DNA of 64,000 nucleotides from Verrucomicrobiales bacterium (GCA_024233215.1 JACKPW010000005.1:248001-312000), one strand, 5' to 3'. Shown: positions 43,270 to 52,206, counted from the first letter of the stretch. Notes: a model not told the origin generated them from the letters alone. A program made the numbers and translations.

Positions 43270-45165
43270 TTACGGCTCAGGCAGGCGGACGCGGGCCAGG
43301 TAGATCGCGGTCTTCCCCTCGTGAGAGGCGTAGTAACTGACCCACAGCAACCCATCCTCCCAGGCCATCCCCGGATAGCTGGTGTCTCCACCCGAAGGCA
43401 GGCGCAGGAACTCGGTCAACGTGCCTTTGTCGACATCCACCCAGGCCAACGCGGTACGGGCGCCGCCGTCGTACAGCCGGACGCCCGCCACGTGCCGTCC
43501 ATCGGGCAACCGCAGCAGCTTGGGCCCTCCGATCTTCACCCCGAGATCCTTCCAGTTCCAATCCCGGTAGGGTGCGTCGGCGATGCCGAGTTGGCCGCTG
43601 CCCGGCTCCCCGTCCCGCCGCAGCAGACAGAGCGCCCGGCCGTCCGGTTCGAAGGCCAGGCTCGCCTCATTGGCCCAACCCTCGGTGAAGAACAACGGTA
43701 CCCAGGCGCCAAAGAACTTCCCGTTCAGGCTCCGGTAAAGCCGGGTCGAGCGTCCTCCCTGGGTCTGGTAGCCCACCCCAAACGCCGCGTCCTCCTGCCA
43801 TGCCACCCGCCACAGCCAGAAGTCAGGTTCCCCGATGGGCACGGGGGCGCCCCAGTGCACCGCGTCGTCGGAGAACCAGGCGCAGGTCTGATGCCGGACG
43901 TCGCTCGGCTCATGCATCGCGCCCGCGGCCACCACCATCAACCGTCCGTCCGGTGTCACCGACAGTTTCGGGTCGCGCAGATCCGCGTCCGCGGAGGTCA
44001 ACCGGGCCAGCGAACTCCATTCCACGCCGTCGCCCGATCCCAGCACCCGGATGGCGCCGTCCGGCGAGACATGGCCCTGGCCTTCCCGAAAGGTGCAAAT
44101 CCATTGGTCACCAAACCGGGTCAGGTCGGTGAAGGCATTGTGCGGCGCCTCGTCCCAGATGCGTTTGATGCTCAGCAACTCCGCCCCCTGTGACGGCGTG
44201 TAGCCATAGTGCGCGTAGATTTCACTGAGCGGAACCGACTCCCCTTCGCGGCGCTTGCTTTCGTCGGCCGCTTCCATGAACGCGAAGAGCTCAATCGTCT
44301 CCTCGGGGCTGACCGGCGCGATGCCGGTGCGGAAGAACCGGATGACCTCCACGACGAGGGGCGCGTAGCCGTCGTACGCCCCGACCTCCATCTCGCCGGT
44401 CTCGCCACGGGCCTTGCCGCCGTATCCCTTGCTTTCCCGGTAGGTGCCGGTGCGACCGCCCTGCCACGTGCCGGTGACCTCGACCAGGCCGTCGGCTGTC
44501 GTGCCGCGCTTTACGCTCTCACAGCCGCGGCCCATCACGGTGAACAGGGATTCCACGCCATGAATGCCATACCAGAAGAGGTCGGGATGTTTCGGCTCGA
44601 TGTGGAACGGGCTGCTCGTGTCGGCCTCAAGGACCCGCCCGATGGCGCCCTGGCGGACCGCCTGGGTGTTGCGCCCGTAACGCAGGGAGGACGCACTGAA
44701 CACCGGCACGCCAGCCTGCTTCGCCAGGTTGAAGATCGCAATGACATCGCCCAGCGAGCCGGCCATCGGTTTGTCGATGAACAGCGGTTTGCCGGCCTCG
44801 ATCACCGGAATGGCCTGCCACAGGTGCGGCCGGCCATCGACGCTTTCGAGCATCACGGCATCAACATTGGTGCAGAGCGCCTCGATGGAGTCGCACAAGG
44901 TCACCCCATGGTCCGCCTGCAACTGGTGCGTGTAGTCATCCACCCGCGTGCGACTGGACTCCACATCGGGGCTGCCGCCCTTGAACGCCGCCACGACGCG
45001 GGCGCCGGGGACATGGTCCTTTTGGGCCGGATCGTTCAGCACCTTGGTGAAGGCGATGACGTGGGAGGTGTCGAGCCCGATCAGGCCGATTCGCAAATCG
45101 TCCGCGTGCAGGCATAACAGGCCGGCACCCAGCAGGACCGGCGACAACAAGCGCAGGATTTTCAC
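43270..45165 (-). CDS. Gfo/Idh/MocA oxidoreductase fused to a sialidase-like beta-propeller
   Basis: The 631-residue product has a signal peptide (MKILRLLSPVLLGAGLLCLHA). Residues of about 24-320 form a Gfo/Idh/MocA domain: LRIGLIGLDTSHVIAFTKVL, VDAVMLESVDGRPHLWQAIP, and the EKP-like DKPMAGSLGDV. Residues of about 335-631 form an exo-alpha-sialidase/BNR-type propeller with Asp-box-like repeats (FREGQGHVSPDGAIRVLGSG, DPKLSVTPDGRLMVVAAGAM, EASLAFEPDGRALCLLRRDG, GPKLLRLPDGRHVAGVRLYD). The two domains are usually encoded separately, although both are common in this phylum. A combined glycan oxidoreductase and glycan-binding or hydrolysing protein is plausible. The conserved Arg triad of sialidases was not verified. 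Confidence 0.85.
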   Translation of the reverse strand: MKILRLLSPVLLGAGLLCLHADDLRIGLIGLDTSHVIAFTKVLNDPAQKDHVPGARVVAAFKGGSPDVESSRTRVDDYTHQLQADHGVTLCDSIEALCTNVDAVMLESVDGRPHLWQAIPVIEAGKPLFIDKPMAGSLGDVIAIFNLAKQAGVPVFSASSLRYGRNTQAVRQGAIGRVLEADTSSPFHIEPKHPDLFWYGIHGVESLFTVMGRGCESVKRGTTADGLVEVTGTWQGGRTGTYRESKGYGGKARGETGEMEVGAYDGYAPLVVEVIRFFRTGIAPVSPEETIELFAFMEAADESKRREGESVPLSEIYAHYGYTPSQGAELLSIKRIWDEAPHNAFTDLTRFGDQWICTFREGQGHVSPDGAIRVLGSGDGVEWSSLARLTSADADLRDPKLSVTPDGRLMVVAAGAMHEPSDVRHQTCAWFSDDAVHWGAPVPIGEPDFWLWRVAWQEDAAFGVGYQTQGGRSTRLYRSLNGKFFGAWVPLFFTEGWANEASLAFEPDGRALCLLRRDGEPGSGQLGIADAPYRDWNWKDLGVKIGGPKLLRLPDGRHVAGVRLYDGGARTALAWVDVDKGTLTEFLRLPSGGDTSYPGMAWEDGLLWVSYYASHEGKTAIYLARVRLPEP

Positions 45166-45218
45166 GGGGCGAGTATGACCGGAACCGGGGAGGCTGCGAA
45201 GCGGGAAGATGGAACCCC

Positions 45219-45244
45219 GTAGCGGCGGACTGGCATCCGCCGAA
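45219..45244. repeat. GTAGCGG-type hairpin repeat, single unit
   Basis: GTAGCGGCGGACTGGCATCC and the following GCCGAA fold as GGCGGA/TCCGCC. It is related to 39233-39260 and 53402-53427, and lies between two minus-strand genes. Confidence 0.6.
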
Positions 45245-45405
45245 CCTCAACTTGCACCAAGGGCTTCCCAGTAACGCCGGTTCTCCGCCAGGTTGTGGTG
45301 TCCGGTGAAAAGCGGCGCCTTCACCGCTCGGCTGGCGCGGGCGACATCAGGTCCCGGTCAGGCCCCCGAAGGGATGGCAGAGTGGGCCGGCCCCAACGCC
45401 CGGTT

Positions 45406-48291
45406 CTACGGGGTGGGGGATCGAGGCAATGGCGCACCCCGGGCAAATACCGTCAGCCGGACGCGTGGTGGGACCGCCACATCGTCCTGGAGGACCAGTT
45501 GCATGGTATTCTCCCCGGCCCGGAGGGGAGGCGGCGGTTCGTCGTTGTGTCCTTCCAGCAGCACTTCCCCGGCCGATCCGTGCACCGCGTAACGCCCGTC
45601 ATCAACCCAGTCCAGCCAGTCCCCGGACTTGAGCTCGACCGGCAGTTTGATTGCGTGCCCATTCAGAACCAGCCGCGGATGCGCCACCCGGCAGGCCACC
45701 ATCGGTTCCGCGCGTACGGCATGGATGCGGCATCGCAGTTCCCGATCCGGGGACAGGTTCTGCAACCAGAGGCCAGCCGATTCGACCGTCCCAAAATCGA
45801 TGGTCTCGCGGTAGGCGTTGTAAAGCCATTTGCCGTCGTTCCACGTGTAGTCACTCCAGCGGGTGGATTCCGTCTCCACCAACGTCACCTTTCGTCGGCC
45901 GGTGAAATCGAGTGGCAGATACCGGTCCGCCAGCGCGCCGAAGGAGAGGTGGTGAGGGCTGTCGAGCCGGATCGCCAGCAGCGGGACCGGGCCGGCAGTT
46001 GTCGTGGCTTTGGTGCTTTCCGAATCGCCGCCTGTGTCTGGGACTTCGATCTCGACCGCGAGGGCCTGTTGTTCCTTGAGCGAAATCGGAGGATCGAACC
46101 GCCGCACGAGTTTGGCCCAGGCGGCATTTCGGGGCACCCGCCCCGCGTTCGTGGCGGTCAGACTCAACCAGTCGGGCTCCGCTTCGGTGCCGGCGACCCG
46201 ACCCAAATCGAGACCGACACCCTCGGCGACGCTCCTGGCGGATCGGAGATCCGCGGCGTCCGAGGCATCAAACAGCACCAGGCCGTTCGTGCCCGGTTCC
46301 GACGAACTGCTCATCAGGGCCTCGAGCCGGAAACACAGCGGCTGTTCACCATGTCGATTCGTAAGTTGCCAGCTCAGAGTCCACGGTTCCGCCCGCGCCG
46401 CCACATGAGGCAACGATTGTGACGGACAGAACGTCAGCCGCCCCGCGGCGTTCGTCGTCAGTGCAAAGTCCTGACCCGGGGTGCGCAGACGCGACCGGAC
46501 CTCCTCATCGAACACGTTTGCGTGCCGCAGTTCCTCACAGGTCCGCAGGATGTCCACCGCCTGTCGGAACAACGGCGTGGATTCCAACCGGTCCCGGTCC
46601 ACCGCACCGGTGAGTGAAATCCCGGCGTCCCAGCCCACCAACCGCGCACCGAGGTATTCCATCACGTCGGGGTAGGTCGGCTCGATCTGGGGCGGCCTGA
46701 ACGACTGGAAATTCCACCAGCCCAGATGCAGCGGCAACAACAGCCCACCGTTGACGCCGGTTGCGTGGGCGTCGATGAAGCGGCGATGGCCGCGTTGCGG
46801 GTAATCCCAGGCCTGCCAACGCGTCCGGTAACGCCAGAACTGATGCCACATGGCGCTCATCTCCATGCCGACCGGTTTCTTCAAGTGACGCTGGATCTCG
46901 ACGACGAACTTGTTCGCCCAATACCAGCATTCGTCGTTGCCGCGCAGGATCGAGCTGCCGTCGATGGCATCGAGATAAATGCCGTCGAAGCCGCATCGGT
47001 TCACGATCTCCGCGTGGTTGGCGGCGATTTCCTCGAACAGCGAGGATTCGGGATCGGGGACCAGCAGGCCGAAGCATTCCTTGAGATGACGGGCGGAACC
47101 TCCCCGGGAATGCGCCGTGGCCTTGGTTCCCAAGGCGCCGCGCCGCACGCCGGTGAAACGCCAAGGTGGCTCGCGGCTGAACCCGGCGAAGGTCACCAGT
47201 TCGTCGTCGAGTTGCAGGATCACGCTGTTGTGCTCGAAGAAACCCGTGACGGTGCTGAGCCCGGCGGTCGATTGCTCAACGGCGATTTCCGTCGCTGCCG
47301 CATCCACGTCAGCGGTGAGCGTAAAGGTGCGGAAGGCATCGAGGCGCGGGTCCGGAACCGGCGTGACGTAGCGGGAGCGCTTGTCGATGAAGAAGGCGTA
47401 GGTGTGGAAGATCGAGCCGATTCCGGCATCGTGCAGACGGCCCACAATCCGTTCCCAGGCCGCCCAGCCCCCGGGCCATTTCTCGCGGTTCAACTCGAAG
47501 TCCCCGAACCGAAAGAACCCGCCGCCACCGTGGTTGTCGATTTGAGTGAATCCCAGTCGACGCACCATCGCGATCCAATCGTCGAGGTTGTCCTCGTCGA
47601 GCGCCCCGAAGTTGAACAGGTAGGAACCGTGGTTGAACGGGATCTCATCCGCCCACGGCCCGGCCACCTCGCAGAGTGGGAGTTCGTCCGACTGGCGAAG
47701 TACTTCCTGGAGTTGCGAACGGAGTCCTTCCACCGGACCGGCCACCAGCGCCACGCGCGCCCCGCGCAGACCGAACTTTGCCTCGCACCCGGCCCGGAGC
47801 GAGGTCTGCAGCACGGGCAGTTGATCGACCCGCGTGATCAGGTTCATCGCCAGCGCACACGCGCCAAAGGCCTCGTTCGGCTTTCCCTGCAAGTCCAGGG
47901 GCGCATTCAGGAACACCAACCCTTCGACGTCTTCGCCCGCCACTGACTCGACGGTGACCAAGACGGCGTTCCCGGCGGTTCCAACCCGAAGCTTCGCCTC
48001 CACTCCAGGCGGCTCGAACCGGAGGGTCAATTGATTGTCCGCCAGGCCGGCGCTCGTCACGGGAAACTCGCGTCCTCCCTGCCGTGCCAAGGCGCAGGGG
48101 GAACCCGGGGACGCAAGATGGTTCACCCCCGCGGCCTTGTCCTCGAAGGCGAGGTTCCGTCCGTCGCTTGCGACCGAGTAACGGAAATGGGAATTCTCCA
48201 GCACGACTGCCGGATTGGCTTCTGCGCCAGCCAGACGGAGCGACAGCAACGTCGCCGGAACGAGCCATTGGACTGAGGAGCGGTTGTTCAT
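45406..48291 (-). CDS. Large secreted glycoside-hydrolase-like protein
   Basis: The 961-residue product has a signal peptide (NRSSVQWLVPATLLSLRLAGA). Residues of about 30-210 look like the N-terminal beta-sandwich of clan GH-D enzymes. A TIM-barrel-like centre follows, with FTQIDNHGGGGFFRFGDF, GIGSIFHTYAFFID and CGFDGIYLDAIDGSS; D441 in YLDAIDG is placed like a catalytic nucleophile. GMEMSAMWHQFWRYRTRWQAW and RLVGWDAGISLTGAVDRDRL come next, then C-terminal beta modules. No family could be assigned with certainty; GH36-, GH97- or GH101-like folds are possible. It follows a fragment of periodic repeat and lies 240 bases from the Gfo/Idh-sialidase fusion gene on the same strand, so both may act in glycan breakdown. 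Confidence 0.75.
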   Translation of the reverse strand: MNNRSSVQWLVPATLLSLRLAGAEANPAVVLENSHFRYSVASDGRNLAFEDKAAGVNHLASPGSPCALARQGGREFPVTSAGLADNQLTLRFEPPGVEAKLRVGTAGNAVLVTVESVAGEDVEGLVFLNAPLDLQGKPNEAFGACALAMNLITRVDQLPVLQTSLRAGCEAKFGLRGARVALVAGPVEGLRSQLQEVLRQSDELPLCEVAGPWADEIPFNHGSYLFNFGALDEDNLDDWIAMVRRLGFTQIDNHGGGGFFRFGDFELNREKWPGGWAAWERIVGRLHDAGIGSIFHTYAFFIDKRSRYVTPVPDPRLDAFRTFTLTADVDAAATEIAVEQSTAGLSTVTGFFEHNSVILQLDDELVTFAGFSREPPWRFTGVRRGALGTKATAHSRGGSARHLKECFGLLVPDPESSLFEEIAANHAEIVNRCGFDGIYLDAIDGSSILRGNDECWYWANKFVVEIQRHLKKPVGMEMSAMWHQFWRYRTRWQAWDYPQRGHRRFIDAHATGVNGGLLLPLHLGWWNFQSFRPPQIEPTYPDVMEYLGARLVGWDAGISLTGAVDRDRLESTPLFRQAVDILRTCEELRHANVFDEEVRSRLRTPGQDFALTTNAAGRLTFCPSQSLPHVAARAEPWTLSWQLTNRHGEQPLCFRLEALMSSSSEPGTNGLVLFDASDAADLRSARSVAEGVGLDLGRVAGTEAEPDWLSLTATNAGRVPRNAAWAKLVRRFDPPISLKEQQALAVEIEVPDTGGDSESTKATTTAGPVPLLAIRLDSPHHLSFGALADRYLPLDFTGRRKVTLVETESTRWSDYTWNDGKWLYNAYRETIDFGTVESAGLWLQNLSPDRELRCRIHAVRAEPMVACRVAHPRLVLNGHAIKLPVELKSGDWLDWVDDGRYAVHGSAGEVLLEGHNDEPPPPLRAGENTMQLVLQDDVAVPPRVRLTVFARGAPLPRSPTP

Positions 48292-48399
48292 ACCGGGACT
48301 GCCCGGCATCATGCCGCCAGCGCTCCCTGCCGGCAAGACCGGGCAGAGACCGGCCGCAACGGGGGACGGGTGGGGGGACGAAGGTCGGCAGTCCAGTAA

Positions 48400-48462
48400 G
48401 AATGTACGAAGGCAACGAAGGACTTTAGGGCGCTTCCTCGTTCCCTTCGTTCCCTTCTGTGG
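48400..48462. repeat. Inverted GAAGG-type periodic repeat pair
   Basis: GTACGAAGGCAACGAAGGAC (48404-48423) and a right arm with CGTTCCCTTCGTTCCCTTCT (48439-48458) are imperfect reverse complements of a nine-base periodic unit (AACGAAGGN). It lies between the glycosidase-like gene and the toxin-antitoxin operon. Confidence 0.7.
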
Positions 48463-48586
48463 GCTTCCGGGAAGCGCCAAGCCAAGCCGGGCAAGACCGT
48501 ACGTTCCTCCAAGCACATCGTAATCCTGTCAAGTGGGCCAACCTGCCCGGTCTCGACAAGCGGGACCTTTGGGATACCCTTCGGTG

Positions 48587-48820
48587 ATGAGAAATGCGGT
48601 CGAGATGATCGTTGCCGAGGCGGTGCAACTCCCGCCGGACCATCGGTTGACGGTTGCCCACAGGATCCTGCGTAGCGTGGAGCCTGAGCCATCGACGGAA
48701 GTGGAGGCTGCGTGGGATTCTGAGATTCGGGAACGGATCGCGCGTTATGACGCGGGTGAGGTTCATGGGGTGCCGGCTTCCGAGGTGTTCGCAGAGCTGG
48801 ATCGGCGCTTGCGGCAATGA
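48587..48820 (+). CDS. Addiction module antitoxin (unstable antitoxin family)
   Basis: The 77-residue product matches the short addiction-module antitoxin family (PF09720-like): an N-terminal helix MRNAVEMIVAEAVQLPPDHR, RILRSVEPEP, then EAAWDSEIRERIARYDAGEVHGVPASEVFAEL. Such proteins bind and neutralise RelE/ParE toxins. The stop overlaps the toxin start (ATGA), the usual antitoxin-toxin order and coupling. Regulation by the antitoxin itself is likely, but no clear operator was seen upstream. The start at 48587 is preferred to an earlier in-frame ATG at 48533. Confidence 0.88.
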   Translation: MRNAVEMIVAEAVQLPPDHRLTVAHRILRSVEPEPSTEVEAAWDSEIRERIARYDAGEVHGVPASEVFAELDRRLRQ

Positions 48821-49812
48821 ACCTCGACTTTCTTCCTGAGGCCTCGGCCGAGTTGTACGCCGCAGCCGAGTATTACGAGGAGAAGGAGGAGGGGTTGGGT
48901 TGCAGGTTCCGGAACGAGGTAGCGGAGGTCTGCCGACTGATGGTGCAGCATCCACTCCTCTGGAGGGAGCGTCCGGGTGGCTACCGGCGCGTCAACTGCC
49001 CGGTCTTCCCATACTATCTTGCCTATTTCATCCGCGGCGATCGCGTCGTGATCGCGGCGGTGGCGCATGGACATCGGCGACCCCGTTACTTCGAGCACCG
49101 GCTCGGTCGGCAGCCACGCGGGGCGGGCATCGTCGGAGCGCCCCGCGACAGGATTGACCATGCGAACATCACACTGGAGTTCGCCCAGAACGCGATCCGT
49201 GCCTACAACGATGGGCTTTACGCGGGCGGCCAGAAGAATCCCGACCTTGATCGCCAGGCCCTCGCGCTGTTCAAGGGCGGACTTGGGCTCACGCGTGAGC
49301 TGGTTCTTGATCAGGTGCGTTTCGTCGGCGTTGATCACGGTGGTGCGGCTGGTTTCAGAGCAGCGCACTCCTTGGTGCCGGCCATCGCGGATGCCATTTG
49401 GACCCTTCGTGACCGTTATGCAAATCTGGCAGGCAAAGCGCCTTCCGTGCTCCAGGGGCGGACCTCGGTCGACGTCATTGCTGAACTGTTCGCTCCGTTC
49501 CGCCAAGAACTTCACGGCAAACGCAACTGGCTGGTCTGGGCAACGAAGTTCTGGCATTTCCTGAATTCCGATGCTTTTCCCGTTCTGGATAGTCGGGTGG
49601 ACCACTTTTTTGGCACTGCCGGTCGACGGCAGTCCGCGGAGAAGTACATCCTCGTCTGCGACCGGTTCCGCGAATTCGTGAGCGCCCACGCCGAGTGGCT
49701 ACCGGCGCTCCGCAGCATCGATGGCGGCCTCGCGTGGTCCGATACGAAGCTCTGGGACAAGGTATTCTACGGTTCTGCCGAACTTGAGTTCCCTGAAACA
49801 CGGACGCCATGA
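48817..49812 (+). CDS. RelE/ParE-type toxin fused to a large uncharacterised domain
   Basis: The 331-residue product begins with a complete RelE/ParE toxin fold at residues 1 to about 96 (MNLDFLPEASAELYAAAEYY, LGCRFRNEVAEVCRLMVQHP, YRRVNCPVFPYYLAYFIRGD, VVIAAVAHGHRRPRYFEHRL). ParE-type toxins normally end there. Residues of about 110-331 form a second domain: ITLEFAQNAIRAYNDGLYAG and the striking KFWHFLNSDAFPVLDSRVDH, similar by memory to a standalone domain whose members carry K-x-x-H-F-x(5-7)-P-I-x-D-S. A toxin of three times normal length is unusual. The ATGA junctions with both neighbours show the frame is intact on both sides. Confidence 0.85.
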   Translation: MNLDFLPEASAELYAAAEYYEEKEEGLGCRFRNEVAEVCRLMVQHPLLWRERPGGYRRVNCPVFPYYLAYFIRGDRVVIAAVAHGHRRPRYFEHRLGRQPRGAGIVGAPRDRIDHANITLEFAQNAIRAYNDGLYAGGQKNPDLDRQALALFKGGLGLTRELVLDQVRFVGVDHGGAAGFRAAHSLVPAIADAIWTLRDRYANLAGKAPSVLQGRTSVDVIAELFAPFRQELHGKRNWLVWATKFWHFLNSDAFPVLDSRVDHFFGTAGRRQSAEKYILVCDRFREFVSAHAEWLPALRSIDGGLAWSDTKLWDKVFYGSAELEFPETRTP

Positions 49813-50546
49813 CCGTTTCATCGGCCTGCCCGGGCAATAGACCCACGGGCGTGGTGGTTTCTGACCTGCACCTGTTCGCGCGGCGGTCGGCCGGGGTCGA
49901 GCAGATGCGGGGGCTTGGTTCGCGGCTGGAGCGCGCCTCCTTGCTGGTGTTGAACGGAGATACCTTTGACTTTCGCTGGAGCACGCTGCCGGATCACGGC
50001 ACCTCGGTGGCACGCGCCTTGGACTGGATCGAAGCCCTGCTGGCGGAACGACCGGATCGGGAGGTGCATTGCGTGCTCGGCAATCACGATTGCCTGGACG
50101 CATTCGTTGTCCAGTTGGATCCTCTGGCCGCACGCCGCCCGAACTTCCACTGGCATCCGGACTCCGTGCAGATTGGCGAGGCGGTCTTCTTGCATGGCGA
50201 CTGTGCCAACGGTTGGATGGATGCCGCGGCACTCGACCGGTATCGGGCGTCGTGGCGTCAGGACCGCCAGCGACACGGGATGGCGACGACGGCGTACGAA
50301 TGGCTCGACCGACTGGGAATCACGCGGCGGGCCCATCGCTGGCAATTTCCGCGGCGACGAACACTCGCCCGGTTGGTGTATCATCTGGACCGCACGCGGC
50401 CGCAGTGGCGGGGGACGGTCCGCCGCTGCTATTTCGGCCACACGCACGAGCCCTTTTCTGACGTCACCCACGAGGGGATCACCTTCCATAACACGGGCTC
50501 GGCGATTGTGGGCATGGCCTTCAATCCCCTGGTCTTTGGGTGGTGA
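49809..50546 (+). CDS. Metallophosphoesterase (UDP-2,3-diacylglucosamine hydrolase-like)
   Basis: The 245-residue product has all calcineurin-like phosphoesterase motifs: DLHL (D19, H21), NGDTFDF (D51), GNHD (N92, H93), FLHGDC and the terminal GHTHEP. The layout resembles LpxH-type UDP-2,3-diacylglucosamine diphosphatases and generic UDP-sugar or nucleotide phosphoesterases. It overlaps the toxin-fusion gene by four bases and is the third gene of the operon. That placement with a toxin module is odd for a lipid A gene; a nucleotide- or nucleic-acid-directed role linked to the toxin is an alternative. Confidence 0.88.
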   Translation: MTVSSACPGNRPTGVVVSDLHLFARRSAGVEQMRGLGSRLERASLLVLNGDTFDFRWSTLPDHGTSVARALDWIEALLAERPDREVHCVLGNHDCLDAFVVQLDPLAARRPNFHWHPDSVQIGEAVFLHGDCANGWMDAAALDRYRASWRQDRQRHGMATTAYEWLDRLGITRRAHRWQFPRRRTLARLVYHLDRTRPQWRGTVRRCYFGHTHEPFSDVTHEGITFHNTGSAIVGMAFNPLVFGW

Positions 50547-51053
50547 ACCCGAAGCGATGGTCGATGCATTCAGCAGGGTGAGCGTCTGCGGCGAAGCCGC
50601 AACGAGGCAGTCAAGCAAGGGGAGCGCGCGCGGCTCGCCGGTCATCTCCGAAGGGTGCTCAAGCTGAGCGTGATGGCTCGGCGGGAGTGAGGGCCTGAGG
50701 CGGGAACGGTCCTGGGTGTGGCGTGCGGTGTCATGGCGCTGGCTTACGAACCATTCCAGCATCATGCGTGCCAGTCGCAGAGGGTGATCTGGACCGAGCG
50801 GGCCTCCAGCAACATTGAGGCTATTGTGCGCTACATCGCGCGCCGGGACTCCGATGCCGTGTGAGCCATCACGTCATGAGCCGGGGCCACCAGGGGGGCG
50901 ATCAGCAGGGATGGCAAAGGGGCGCTGCCCCCGGTTTCCCTGCTTTCGTCCCTGCGGGGACATGCGCGCCTTCATCGCATGCGCACCCCGCCTTGAAAGG
51001 CGGGGCCATTCCCGGATGTCCCTGCGGGACGGAGGCCAGCGATTCAGACAGAC
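50547..51053. other. 507-bp intergenic region dense in short hairpins
   Basis: No gene was supported. It contains perfect small palindromes: TGCGGC-GAA-GCCGCA (50587-50601), two GTCCC-TGC(G)-GGGAC hairpins (around 50949 and 51018), and CCCCGCCT/AGGCGGGG (50986-51005). It also holds a block AGTCAAGCAAGGGGAGCG like those at 10.1 and 13.9 kb. A short in-frame run ending at a stop near 50864 (VRYIARRDSDAV) might be a remnant of a lost gene. The phnW operon ends at its right edge. Confidence 0.55.
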
Positions 51054-52193
51054 TCAGCCCTGCAGAGGCTGCAGCGGCAACTGACAGCCCATGTCCTGCA
51101 GGGCACGCCGTATGGCGGAGAGCAGTTGCTCGATGTCGGCGGGGAACAACCGGCCGATGGTGCCGATGCGGAAGGTGTCCACCTGGGTGAGTTTGCCCGG
51201 ATAGATGATCATGCCGCGGTCGCTCAGCCTGTGGTAGAAATCGTCGAAGCGGAACCTGGGATCTCCCGGATGACGGAAGGCCGTGATGATCGGGCTTTGG
51301 ATTTCCGCCGGCAGATACGGTTGGAAGCCCAGGGCCTTCATCCCCGCCATCAGAATCCCGTGGTTCCGACGGTAGCGGTCGCCGCGCCCCGTGACGCCGC
51401 CCTCGGACTCCCATTCCTCAAGGGCCTGTTGAAAGGCGAGCAGGGCGTGCGTCGGCGGGGTGTAGCGGAACTGGCCGTTCTTCTCGAATCCCTTCCATTG
51501 CCCAAGGAGATCGAGACACAGACTGCGTGCCCAGCCTTCGGTGGCGAGCAACGATTCGCGTCGTGCGAGGACAAACGAGAATCCCGGCACGCCTTCGATG
51601 CATTTGTTGGCGGAGGAGATCACGTAATCCACTCCCCAGGCATCCAGGTCGATCGGCAGGGCGCCGAAGCTGCTCATCGCATCCACGATGAAACGGCAGC
51701 CGTGCTCCCGGGCGGCGGGGCCGATGGTTTCAATCGGGTTCAGGATTCCGGTGGTGGTCTCGCAGTGCACGGCGATCACGTGGGTGATGCCGGCCTGGGT
51801 GGTGAGTTGTTCCCGGACCTGGTCCGCCGTCGGGGGCGTGTCTTCGGCGGTCCGCAGCACCACATGATCGAGCCTCAGCACCCGGGCCATCTGCACGATG
51901 CGGTCGCCGTAGGCGCCATTGGTGAGAATCAGGGCCCGGCCATCGGGAGGGATCACGGAGCCAAGCACCGATTCCACCCCGAAGGAACCGCTGCCCTGCA
52001 TGAGCACGCACTCGAAGCCGGCCTCCTTCGAGGTGCCGGCGAGGGCCAGGAGCCGTTGGCGAATTCCGGCCACGATGGCGTTGAACTCGAAATGCCAGGA
52101 CCCGGCATCGTGAAGCATGGCCTGCTTGACCGAAAGACTGGTCGTCAGCGGGCCGGGGGTGAACAGCAACTTGTCGTGGGCGGAGTTGGGCAT
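51054..52193 (-). CDS. phnW: 2-aminoethylphosphonate--pyruvate transaminase
   Basis: The 379-residue product closely follows PhnW, which converts 2-aminoethylphosphonate and pyruvate to phosphonoacetaldehyde and alanine with pyridoxal phosphate. The family opening LLFTPGPLTTSLSVKQAM is present, followed by LMQGSGSFGVESVLGSVIPP, HCETTTGILNPIETIG, FIVDAMSSFGALPIDLDAWG, the PLP lysine K197 in SSANKCIEGVPGF, and IYPGKLTQVDTFRIGTIG. It is the last gene of the minus-strand operon, 13 bases after the saccharopine-dehydrogenase-like gene. No phnX, phnA or phnY with typical motifs is in the window, so the fate of phosphonoacetaldehyde is open. Confidence 0.93.
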   Translation of the reverse strand: MPNSAHDKLLFTPGPLTTSLSVKQAMLHDAGSWHFEFNAIVAGIRQRLLALAGTSKEAGFECVLMQGSGSFGVESVLGSVIPPDGRALILTNGAYGDRIVQMARVLRLDHVVLRTAEDTPPTADQVREQLTTQAGITHVIAVHCETTTGILNPIETIGPAAREHGCRFIVDAMSSFGALPIDLDAWGVDYVISSANKCIEGVPGFSFVLARRESLLATEGWARSLCLDLLGQWKGFEKNGQFRYTPPTHALLAFQQALEEWESEGGVTGRGDRYRRNHGILMAGMKALGFQPYLPAEIQSPIITAFRHPGDPRFRFDDFYHRLSDRGMIIYPGKLTQVDTFRIGTIGRLFPADIEQLLSAIRRALQDMGCQLPLQPLQG

Positions 52194-52206
52194 GGTAAGA
52201 ATCGGT

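Noticed and set aside
50820..50864. Possible transposase fragment ending VRYIARRDSDAV
   Set aside because: It is too short, has no transposase motif and no terminal repeats or partner.
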